The position numbers were made by a program, and so were the translations under genes. 13,424 nucleotides of DNA from Methanobacteriota archaeon (GTDB lineage: Archaea; Halobacteriota; Halobacteria; Halobacteriales; Halalkalicoccaceae). How positions within the stretch are numbered: position 1 is the stretch's first letter; each line of letters begins with the position of its first letter. The DNA lies in contig JADFQH010000045.1 of the NCBI GenBank assembly GCA_022561895.1, forward strand, positions 1-13,424, given 5' to 3'. Below, piece by piece: positions 1-6,018 of this stretch. Under the pieces are notes generated by a model that saw only the letters and a list, made by a program, of their open reading frames with translations, made no database searches and was not told where the DNA came from.

Positions 1-777
1 GTGGGCATCCACCAGCGCAAGCGTGTTGGAAAACCGGTAGGCGCCGTATTTGCCGATGACCCCCAGAAGTCCCATGCCGCCCCGGAGCTTGATGGTCCGG
101 GTGCCGGCGCCTTCCCAGTGCCGCAGCATCTCCTCAGGATAGCCTTGCTCTTGCAGACGCTTGCGGCCCGCGTCGCCGCTATAGGTTTCGGCTATTTTGA
201 TGATCGCCTGCGCGATGTAATTCTCCACAGCCTCCCAGGAGATCTTCTCCAGGGTATCCTGGCCGCGAGCGGTAAACTTATATTTCTGCTTATTCGCCTT
301 GGTGAGGAAAGGAAAACCAGCGTCCGCCCACTGTTTCCAGCCTCTGCGGACCAAGGGATATTTCAGCCGATAGCTGCCATAGATGCGCCGATGAAAAGTG
401 AACCCGTTGGAGCAACCCCGGGGATTCCAGGCATAGGTGCATTGGTTCCCATAGATATCTTTGATTTTATGGTTGTCGTAGTTCTGTTCGGAGCGAATCA
501 TCACACCGTTGCGGGTGAATGCCCGCAGGCGGCACTCATGTGTGCAGTTCGGGGAGCAGATAAAGGTGAAACTATCGTCAGGTTTGTATTGATTCCGGTA
601 AACTTTCTCCCAACCGCGATGGGGGTAATAGCCCAACGGATTTTCAATATCGGGAATGGTTTGCAGGTAAAACAGACTGCCGGGGGCGGCGGACAGCACT
701 GCGATGCCGCCCTGGACGAGGGTGAATGAGGCGACCAGAGAGACCAGTGCGACCATGACGCGCCGACGCAAGCTCAT
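1..777 (-). CDS. NxrA/NarG-like molybdopterin oxidoreductase, N-terminal part (cut by window edge)
   Basis: An uninterrupted frame of 259 codons runs from ATG at 777-775 off the left edge. After an N-terminal RRR and a hydrophobic stretch (residues 8-31, signal-like or a membrane anchor) comes an ENPLGYYPHRGWEKVYR segment. This is followed by a C-x3-C-x3-C motif (C74, C78, C82) and C122 in NPRGCSNG, the arrangement of the FS0 [4Fe-4S] site of NarG-type enzymes. The later GAGTRT and GGMGLLGVIGKYG segments match, from memory, the nitrite oxidoreductase/nitrate reductase alpha subunits of Nitrospira and anammox type. Those enzymes bind Mo-bis-MGD and interconvert nitrite and nitrate; the Mo-ligand Asp would lie beyond the window. 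The protein is basic (about 37 K/R to 21 D/E) and about 50% GC, unlike every neighbour. Its ATG overlaps the ABC gene stop (ATGA). The first ~40 residues could derive from another gene if the contig is chimeric. The family call is firm; the substrate is not. Confidence 0.75.
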   Translation of the reverse strand, partial: MSLRRRVMVALVSLVASFTLVQGGIAVLSAAPGSLFYLQTIPDIENPLGYYPHRGWEKVYRNQYKPDDSFTFICSPNCTHECRLRAFTRNGVMIRSEQNYDNHKIKDIYGNQCTYAWNPRGCSNGFTFHRRIYGSYRLKYPLVRRGWKQWADAGFPFLTKANKQKYKFTARGQDTLEKISWEAVENYIAQAIIKIAETYSGDAGRKRLQEQGYPEEMLRHWEGAGTRTIKLRGGMGLLGVIGKYGAYRFSNTLALVDAH

Positions 778-1688
778 GCTTCGCCCTCCGTGTAGGAGCG
801 AAAGAGATCTTCGAGCGAAGCCTCCTCCGTCTCGAAGTCCTGGACGACCGCGCCTTCCTCTTCAAGCGTGCTCAAGACGGCGGTTTTTGAACTGTCGCTG
901 ACCCCCACGCGAAGCACCGAGCCGTTCTGTTCGACCCCCGAGACGCCGTCGAGGGCGCGCACGCTATCGACCGCCCGCGAGGGAAGCTCGCCGACGGTGA
1001 TCGCGAGGGTGGCGTCGGTTCCAGCGGTCTCCCGAAGCCCCGAAACGCTGTCTTCGGCGACGAGCCGTCCCTCCCGAAGGATGCCGACCCGATCGCAGAC
1101 GGCCTCGACCTGCCCGAGGATATGGCTCGAAAAGAAGACCGTCGCACCGCGCTCGACCTCCTCTCGTACGATCTCGCGCATTTCGAGCGCGCCGTTCGGG
1201 TCCAGTCCTGTAGACGGTTCGTCGAGAATGAGGAGATCTGGATCGCCGACGAGCGCCATTGCGAGTGCGAGGCGCTGGGTCATCCCCTTCGAGTAGTCGC
1301 CGGCTTTTCGATCGGCGGCGTCGGGGATGCCGACGCGTGCTAAGAGTGCATCGGGATCGTCGTTCGCTTCCTTGGATTCGATGGCGAACTCGACGTGTTT
1401 TCGCCCCGAAAGGCGGTGATAGACGTCGAACCCTTCGGGGAGGACGCCGGTTCGTTCACGGACTCGGACGCTGTCAGCGTGGGCGTCGTAGCCGAGAACT
1501 TCGATGCTCCCTTCAGAGGGGTGGACGAAATCCAGCAGCATGTTGATCGTCGTGGATTTGCCCGCGCCGTTCGGGCCGAGAAAGCCAAAGACCTCGCCCT
1601 CGTGGACTTCGAGGTCGAGATCCTCGACCGCGACGACGTCGCCGCCGTCGTAGCGCTTGGTCACGTTGTGCAGTGAGATCGCGGCCAT
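774..1688 (-). CDS. ABC transporter ATP-binding protein (DrrA/NatA/CcmA-like exporter ATPase)
   Basis: This 304-residue nucleotide-binding subunit hydrolyses ATP to drive a membrane permease. Visible motifs are Walker A GPNGAGKST (38-46), the signature region YSKGMTQRLALA (132-143), Walker B LLILDEP (152-158) with D156/E157, the D-loop after it (TGLD), and the switch histidine in SSHI (H189). The Q-loop glutamine position reads LPEG, as often in this exporter group. Residues ~215-304 form the C-terminal extension typical of ABC-2 type exporters with a separate permease gene. The ATG at 1688 directly precedes the first beta strand and has a TATA-like box 45-50 nt upstream. The expected ABC-2 permease normally follows; here the next frame is the oxidoreductase fragment, so the partner is missing. 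The transported substrate cannot be read from the sequence. Confidence 0.93.
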   Translation of the reverse strand: MAAISLHNVTKRYDGGDVVAVEDLDLEVHEGEVFGFLGPNGAGKSTTINMLLDFVHPSEGSIEVLGYDAHADSVRVRERTGVLPEGFDVYHRLSGRKHVEFAIESKEANDDPDALLARVGIPDAADRKAGDYSKGMTQRLALAMALVGDPDLLILDEPSTGLDPNGALEMREIVREEVERGATVFFSSHILGQVEAVCDRVGILREGRLVAEDSVSGLRETAGTDATLAITVGELPSRAVDSVRALDGVSGVEQNGSVLRVGVSDSSKTAVLSTLEEEGAVVQDFETEEASLEDLFRSYTEGEA

Positions 1689-1731
1689 TACCCGCGCTTG
1701 TGCGACCCCCGGTATAGGTCTTTAGGTCTGA

Positions 1732-1739
1732 TTTAAATA
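1732..1739 (-). promoter_or_regulatory. TATA-like box for the ABC transporter gene
   Basis: On the minus strand the sequence reads TATTTAAA, a good haloarchaeal TATA element. Initiation would fall near 1709, giving a leader of about 20 nt before the ATG at 1688. The box overlaps the stop codon of the upstream small-protein gene, so the ABC gene may have its own promoter. Prediction by eye only. Confidence 0.5.
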
Positions 1740-1987
1740 CTCTCGTCCGGATCGTGGCGCGCTGCCATGCGTGCAGCCTCCTTCGCGTAGCGTTCTGCGT
1801 TCTCCTCGTCGGTCGGATCGAGCTTTGCAGGATCGATCTCGATCCCGGCGGTCGCCTCGGCACCGGTCGCCGCAGCGCGTTCGGTGATGAACTGGCCCGA
1901 GCCATCGGTTGGGGCGTAGACGATCCGGATCAGCCCCTTGTCGTCGTAGGTCCGTTCGACCAGCCAGCACTGGATCGAGTCGCTCAT
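1733..1987 (-). CDS. Small acidic haloarchaeal protein, function unknown
   Basis: This is an 84-residue soluble protein beginning MSDSIQCWLVERTYDDKGL. It carries a beta-rich N-terminal half and an acidic helical C-terminal half (LDPTDEENAERYAKEAARMAA). I chose ATG 1987 over the upstream ATG at 2053 because the extra 22 residues look unstructured and a TATA-like box sits about 28 nt before 1987, consistent with a leaderless transcript. It resembles small conserved haloarchaeal proteins of unknown function that I recall near DNA repair genes, but no catalytic motif, metal site or membrane segment is visible. It is divergent from the membrane protein/uvrC pair and 44 nt upstream of the ABC gene on the same strand. 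No function is assigned. Confidence 0.8.
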   Translation of the reverse strand: MSDSIQCWLVERTYDDKGLIRIVYAPTDGSGQFITERAAATGAEATAGIEIDPAKLDPTDEENAERYAKEAARMAARHDPDESI

Positions 1988-2011
1988 ACCGGGCGGTTCG
2001 CGCTCGTCGGG

Positions 2012-2019
2012 TTTGTATG
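2012..2019 (-). promoter_or_regulatory. TATA-like box for the small acidic protein gene
   Basis: The minus strand reads CATACAAA, centred about 28 nt upstream of the ATG at 1987. That spacing would put the transcription start at or next to the start codon (leaderless). The match to consensus is weak. Confidence 0.35.
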
Positions 2020-2045
2020 CGGTGGTCGGGGTCGAGAAGATCGAT

Positions 2046-2081
2046 GCAGGCATGCCAGTAGCGAACCTGAAGCAGGCATGC
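2046..2081 (+). repeat. 10-bp direct repeat spanning the start of the membrane protein gene
   Basis: GCAGGCATGC occurs at 2046-2055 and again, identically, at 2072-2081, a 26-bp period. Each copy contains the palindrome GCATGC. The second copy includes the start codon at 2078. It could be a binding site for a dimeric repressor or simply chance in a GC-rich spacer. Confidence 0.4.
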
Positions 2082-2326
2082 TCGTGGCGTTACAGGCGGA
2101 TCTCGTGCTGCTCGGAGCGCTCTACGTACTGATGCCGGCGTTCGTCGGCTACTGGACCTACCGCGACGCCTCGAAGCGAGGGTCAGAGAAGGCGCTGAAC
2201 TGGGCGCTCGCACTGCTTCTGTTCGGCCTGCTGAACCCGCTTGCGCTCGCGGTCGGGATCGTCCTCTATCTCTCGGTACGCAAGGAGTTCCCGAGTGCGG
2301 CAGATTCAAACGATTCTGGCGACTAG
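2078..2326 (+). CDS. Small two-helix integral membrane protein, function unknown
   Basis: The 82-residue product starts MLVALQADLVLLGALYVLMPAFVGYW (first membrane helix, about residues 5-27). A positively charged turn (TYRDASKRGSEKA) leads into a second helix (about 41-67, NWALALLLFGLLNPLALAVGIVLYL) and a short polar tail. The reading frame is open upstream, but ATG 2078 is the only start giving a clean N-terminal helix. The helix-YRDAxxRG-helix pattern recalls phospholipase D-nuclease N-terminal-like or other small archaeal membrane proteins, without diagnostic residues. It ends 9 nt before uvrC and is probably co-transcribed with it. The start codon lies inside the second copy of a 10-bp direct repeat. 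Function cannot be assigned. Confidence 0.75.
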   Translation: MLVALQADLVLLGALYVLMPAFVGYWTYRDASKRGSEKALNWALALLLFGLLNPLALAVGIVLYLSVRKEFPSAADSNDSGD

Positions 2327-2335
2327 AACGACCGA

Positions 2336-4069
2336 ATGGACGGGGCCGAACTCAGGAGTCGCACAGCCACGCTGCCACGCGAGCCGGGGGTCTACCAGTT
2401 TCTCGATAACGGGACGACCCTCTATGTCGGGAAGGCCGTCGATCTCAGGAGTCGAGTTCGATCCTACGCCGATCCACGAAGCGAGCGGATCCGTCGAATG
2501 GTCCGCGGGGCGAAGGAGATCGATTTCGCCGTCACCGATACCGAAACACAGGCCCTCTTGCTCGAAGCCAACCTCATAAAACGCCACCAGCCCCGCTACA
2601 ACGTCCGCCTGAAGGACGACAAGTCCTACCCATTGGTACAGCTGACCGACCACGAGTTCCCCCGGATCGAGATTACCAGAGATCCGAATCCGGCCGCGAC
2701 CGCGTTCGGCCCGTTTACGAACAAGGGAACGGTCGAAGTGGTAGTAAAAGCCCTCCGGGAGATCTACGGCGTTCGTGGCTGTTCGGATCACAAATTTTCC
2801 GGGAGAACCCGGCCCTGTCTCGACTACGATATCGGGCTGTGTAGCGCGCCATGCACGGGCGAGATCGGCGGGGAAGCCTATATCGAGGATGTCGAGTCGG
2901 TCAAACGCTTTTTCGCTGGCGAGACGGGGGTGCTTTCCGATCCGCTCGGACGGCGGATGGAGAACGCAGCCCAAGAACAGGCGTTCGAGCGGGCAGCGAG
3001 CCTCCGGGACCGACTCGACGCGGTCGAGACGTTTCACGAGGGGCGCGGCGAGGCCGTTTCGAGTACGGAAAGCGCTCGCGTGGTCGAGGTCCTCGGGGTC
3101 GCAACCGAGGGCGAGCGCGCGATCGTCTCGCGTCTCCACAGCGAGAACGGCCAGCTCGTCGATCGGGATCGCCATTATCTCGATATTCCCGACGAAAGCG
3201 ACGGCCACGCCGGAGTGCTTTCAGCATTTATCGCCCAGTACTACGCCGAACGCGAGCTTCCCGACTCGATCCTCGTTCCCGAGGACCCCGCCGACCGCGA
3301 ACTCCGCGGCTGGCTCGAAACTGAAAGAGTCTCCCTCAAAGTGCCGGGCGCGGGCCGGGAGGCCACCCTCGTGGATCTGGCGATCAAGAACGCCCGGCGA
3401 ACGGATCACAGCGACGATCCCGTGAGCGCGCTCGCGGAAGCACTCTCGATCCCCCACCCCGAGCGGATCGAGGGGTTCGACGTGAGCCACGCACAGGGTC
3501 GCTCCGTGGTCGGGAGCAACGTGTTGTTCGTGGGCGGCGAATCAGAAACCTCGGGCTACCGTCGGAAGAAACTGGAGGAACGAAACGACGACTATGCCAA
3601 TATGCGCGCGCTGGTTCGCTGGCGCGCGCTGCGGGCGGTCGAGGGTCGCGACGATCGGCCCGATCCGGATCTCCTGCTCGTCGACGGCGGCGAGGGGCAA
3701 CTGGCCGCTGCACGCGACGCACTCGCAGAGACGGGCTGGGACATCTCTGTAGTCGCGCTCGCCAAAGCAGAGGAACTGGTGATCACGCCCTCGGGAGTCG
3801 AGGACTGGCCCTCGGACGCCCCGCACCTCCACCTTCTTCAGCGCGTGCGCGATGAGTCCCACCGCTTTGCGGTGCAGTACCATCAAACTCTCAGAGACGA
3901 CGTTTCGACCGTTCTGGACGACGTGCCGGGGATCGGACCCAAAACACGGACGAGCCTCCTCAGGAGATTCGGCAGCGTTGATGGGATCCGTGCGGCCTCG
4001 ACGGCCGACCTCAGGAGCGTCGAGGGCGTCGGCGAGAAGACGGCGAAAACGATCGCGGAGCGGCTCTGA
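2336..4069 (+). CDS. uvrC: UvrABC excinuclease subunit C
   Basis: UvrC makes the two incisions either side of a DNA lesion once UvrB is loaded. The 577-residue product has the whole architecture. The GIY-YIG nuclease domain (18-~100) shows GVY (18-20), LYVGK (29-33), R39, E77 and N89. A Cys-rich linker follows around residues 150-185 (CSDHKFSGRTRPCLDYDIGLC), then a UVR helix pair (~200-235) that contacts UvrB. The RNase H-like C-terminal nuclease has D382 in GFDVSH, D450 in LLVDGG and H509 in DESHRF. Two helix-hairpin-helix motifs close the protein (VPGIGPKT and VEGVGEKT). Length is normal for a haloarchaeal UvrC. The gene starts 9 nt after the small membrane protein gene, likely one transcript. 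Its 3' end is partly repeated just after the stop. Confidence 0.97.
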   Translation: MDGAELRSRTATLPREPGVYQFLDNGTTLYVGKAVDLRSRVRSYADPRSERIRRMVRGAKEIDFAVTDTETQALLLEANLIKRHQPRYNVRLKDDKSYPLVQLTDHEFPRIEITRDPNPAATAFGPFTNKGTVEVVVKALREIYGVRGCSDHKFSGRTRPCLDYDIGLCSAPCTGEIGGEAYIEDVESVKRFFAGETGVLSDPLGRRMENAAQEQAFERAASLRDRLDAVETFHEGRGEAVSSTESARVVEVLGVATEGERAIVSRLHSENGQLVDRDRHYLDIPDESDGHAGVLSAFIAQYYAERELPDSILVPEDPADRELRGWLETERVSLKVPGAGREATLVDLAIKNARRTDHSDDPVSALAEALSIPHPERIEGFDVSHAQGRSVVGSNVLFVGGESETSGYRRKKLEERNDDYANMRALVRWRALRAVEGRDDRPDPDLLLVDGGEGQLAAARDALAETGWDISVVALAKAEELVITPSGVEDWPSDAPHLHLLQRVRDESHRFAVQYHQTLRDDVSTVLDDVPGIGPKTRTSLLRRFGSVDGIRAASTADLRSVEGVGEKTAKTIAERL

Positions 4070-4095
4070 GGCGCGAGAGCGATCGCGGAACGGCT
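4050..4095 (+). repeat. 16-bp imperfect direct repeat duplicating the uvrC 3' end
   Basis: CGATCGCGGAGCGGCT at 4050-4065, within the last uvrC codons, recurs at 4080-4095 with one mismatch (A for G). The period is exactly 30 nt, so the second copy is in frame with uvrC beyond its TGA and would read AIAERL again. This looks like the remnant of a short tandem duplication. The two copies lie in and just after the uvrC end, before the convergent regulator gene. Confidence 0.6.
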
Positions 4096-4100
4096 TCGAA

Positions 4101-4910
4101 CTACCGATCTGCGGCCTCGACCATCTGGTAGCCGATGGTTCCCTCGCGGAGGCGCTCCGTGTGGACGGCGAGCCGGTCGTCGGTCGCGAGCAGGAGCACG
4201 TCGAGCCCCTTCGTCGCCGCTTCCCTGACCGCGTCGGGCGTCCCGAAGCGGACGTCGGGCTCGAGGCCGGCGGTGCTCGCCGCCGCCACGGCTTAGGTTC
4301 CCGCGGCCGCTACCAGATCGTGCCCGGCGGCGTACCCCCCGAGCGTTTCGGGGTCGGCGACCGCGCTGCCGCCGTCAATCACCTTCGGGATCGAGACGAT
4401 CGTCACCTCGCCCAGCTCGTAGTCGAGGACGCCCTCGAAATCCGTGATTCCGACGTCGCCTCCCTCCTCGGCGCTCGTGACCGCGACCGCCGTTGCACCC
4501 CCACTCGCCCCCGGCGTCGCCCGGAGAACACCCTCGCCCATCGAGAGCGTGACGCTCCCACCCTCCTCGATCCCGGCGGTCGCGATCGCGGTCTCGATGT
4601 CGACCTGCCCGATGACGTCTTCGGCGACGTGGCTGGTGAACTCCCGAAGCTCGTCGGTCCGTGAGATGAGCCAGTCGACACCCTCCTTGCTCACCTCGTA
4701 GCGCCCGCGTCCACCCTTCTCGACGTAGCCTTCCTCGACCAGTCCCTGGAGATAGTCGCTGACCGCCTGGGCGGTGATGCCGATCGCGTCGGCGATCTCC
4801 TGCTGGCTGACGGCGGGCTGACGTTCTGCGATCTGGACGAGAATCTGGTATCGCGTGGCGTCGCGCTTGTTCCGCAGCACGCTCGAACCCGCTCTGTCGG
4901 TTTCCGCCAT
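4101..4910 (-). pseudogene. Haloarchaeal winged-helix (MarR-like) regulator interrupted by in-frame TAA
   Basis: From ATG 4910 a 205-residue product runs to TAA at 4295-4293. The same frame continues without any shift for 63 more codons to TAG at 4103-4101. The N-terminal ~75 residues form a winged helix (AVSQQEIADAIGITAQAVSDYLQGLVEEGYVEK, then GRGRYEVSKEG), followed by a regulatory domain. The segment after the stop (EPDVRFGTPDAVREAATKGLDVLLLAT) is, as I recall, the normal C-terminus of this regulator family. A single G-to-T change (GAA or GAG to TAA/TAG type) would explain the break; GAA to TAA fits. The gene may be recently inactivated, expressed as a truncated repressor with an intact DNA-binding domain, or affected by a base error. 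ATG 4910 is preferred over 4967 because residues before it have no regulator-like sequence and the likely TATA box lies within that segment. Confidence 0.75.
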
Positions 4911-4936
4911 TGCCGTAGCTCGGCGAGCGAAGAACA

Positions 4937-4950
4937 AGTAGTTTTGTACT
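4937..4950 (-). promoter_or_regulatory. Likely promoter/operator of the split regulator
   Basis: On the minus strand an A/T-rich GTACAAAACTACTTG stretch is centred about 33 nt before ATG 4910, the place for a TATA element of a near-leaderless gene. It also contains ACAA-N6-TTGT symmetry, which could serve as an autoregulatory operator. Both readings are tentative. Confidence 0.35.
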
Positions 4951-5011
4951 CCGTCGGCTGAATCCACGATAGAATCCAGTCAGCTTGCGTTGAGAGCGTA
5001 ACGGGGGACAT

Positions 5012-5023
5012 CGGGAATTCCCG
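5012..5023. repeat. 12-bp perfect palindrome CGGGAATTCCCG downstream of nrdB
   Basis: CGGGAATTCCCG lies 2 nt past the nrdB stop codon and about 100 nt upstream of the regulator start. As RNA it could fold as a 4-bp stem with an AATT loop, but there is no T-tract to make it a clear terminator. As DNA it could be a dimer-binding site. Nothing else is evident in 4951-5011. Confidence 0.4.
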
Positions 5024-5025
5024 CC

Positions 5026-6018
5026 TCACCATTCCAGCGAGCCGCCCGACTGGTACTCGGCGACGTTCGTCTCGAAGAAGTTCTTCTCCTTGTTCAGATC
5101 GACCTGCTCTGCCATCCACGGGAACGGGTTGTCGGTGCCGTAAACGGGCTCCATTTTCAACTGACCCAGCCGCCTGTCGGCGACGTACTCGACGTACTCG
5201 GCGAACTGTTCGGGCCCCATTCCGAGGACCTCCTCGGGGCAGGCCTCGCGGGCGTACGTACGTTCGAGTACTACCGCCTTACGGATCAGCTCCTCGACCT
5301 CAGCCTCGAACTCGTCGGTCCAGACGCCCGGATTCTCCTCGCGAACCGTGTCGATCAGGTCGGCCCCGAAGTTCAAATGCAAGGATTCGTCGCGCATGAT
5401 GTACTCGAACTGCTCGCCGATCCCGACCATCTTCCCGCGGCGTTTCAGCGCGAGCATCATCGCAAAGCCCGCGTAGAAGAAGATCCCCTCCATGATCACG
5501 TAGAAACCGACGAGATCCCGGAGGAACTCCCGAACGTCTTCGTCACTGCCGATCTCGAAGCCCGGATCGTCGATTACTTGCGTAAGGTCGACGACGAACT
5601 CGTCTTTGGCCTCGATCGCGGGGATGCGGTCGTACATCCCGTAGAGGTACTCGGGATCGAAGCCCAGCGAGTCACAGCAGTAGATGAACGTATCGGTGTG
5701 AATCGCCTCCTCGTAGGCCTGCCGAAGCAGGTACTGTCGGCACTCGGGGGCGGTCACGTGGTCGTACACTGCGAGAACGATGTTGTTGGCAGTGAGCGAT
5801 TCGGCGGTCGAGAAAAAGCCGAGGTTCCACTCGACGAGCTGGCGCTCTTCACTACTCAGTTCGTCGTTCTCCCACTGGTGGACGTCGTCGGCCATCGCCA
5901 CCTCCTCCGGTGTCCAGTTGTTCGCGACGCCCGCCTTGTAGTACTCGCGTGCCCAGTCGTAGTCGATCGGCAGAATCTTGTTCGGGTCGTGATGGGTGTC
6001 GTTGTTGATGATCGGCAT
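5026..6018 (-). CDS. nrdB: Ribonucleoside-diphosphate reductase small subunit, class Ic (Mn/Fe type)
   Basis: The R2 subunit stores the oxidant that starts ribonucleotide reduction in NrdA. The 330 residues carry all six metal ligands: E73 (in STAES), E104 and H107 (EAIH), E177 (MEGIF), and E211 and H214 (RDESLH). The position four residues after H107, where E. coli R2 has radical Tyr122, is F111 (EAIHTDTF), and the first ligand is Glu instead of Asp. Both are hallmarks of class Ic R2, as in Chlamydia trachomatis, which uses a Mn(IV)/Fe(III) centre instead of a tyrosyl radical. Tyr322 in the C-terminal tail fits the radical transfer residue. The start codon overlaps the nrdA stop by one base (TAATG), so translation is probably coupled. 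Oxygen is needed to build the cofactor, so this is an aerobic enzyme. Confidence 0.96.
   Translation of the reverse strand: MPIINNDTHHDPNKILPIDYDWAREYYKAGVANNWTPEEVAMADDVHQWENDELSSEERQLVEWNLGFFSTAESLTANNIVLAVYDHVTAPECRQYLLRQAYEEAIHTDTFIYCCDSLGFDPEYLYGMYDRIPAIEAKDEFVVDLTQVIDDPGFEIGSDEDVREFLRDLVGFYVIMEGIFFYAGFAMMLALKRRGKMVGIGEQFEYIMRDESLHLNFGADLIDTVREENPGVWTDEFEAEVEELIRKAVVLERTYAREACPEEVLGMGPEQFAEYVEYVADRRLGQLKMEPVYGTDNPFPWMAEQVDLNKEKNFFETNVAEYQSGGSLEW

Noticed and set aside
1..729. Long plus-strand open frame of 242 codons at the left end
   Set aside because: It is the antisense shadow of the minus-strand oxidoreductase, which carries recognisable iron-sulfur and family motifs; the plus-strand product has none.
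4101..4289. Independent 62-residue gene starting at GTG 4289
   Set aside because: It continues the regulator frame directly after the TAA and carries that family's C-terminal sequence, so it is better read as the severed tail.
3852..4664. Plus-strand open frame of 270 codons across the uvrC end and the regulator
   Set aside because: It is out of frame with UvrC and antisense to the regulator, and shows only low-complexity Arg-rich sequence.
5012..5023. Intrinsic terminator after nrdB
   Set aside because: The stem is only four base pairs with no following T-tract; it is listed only as a palindrome.
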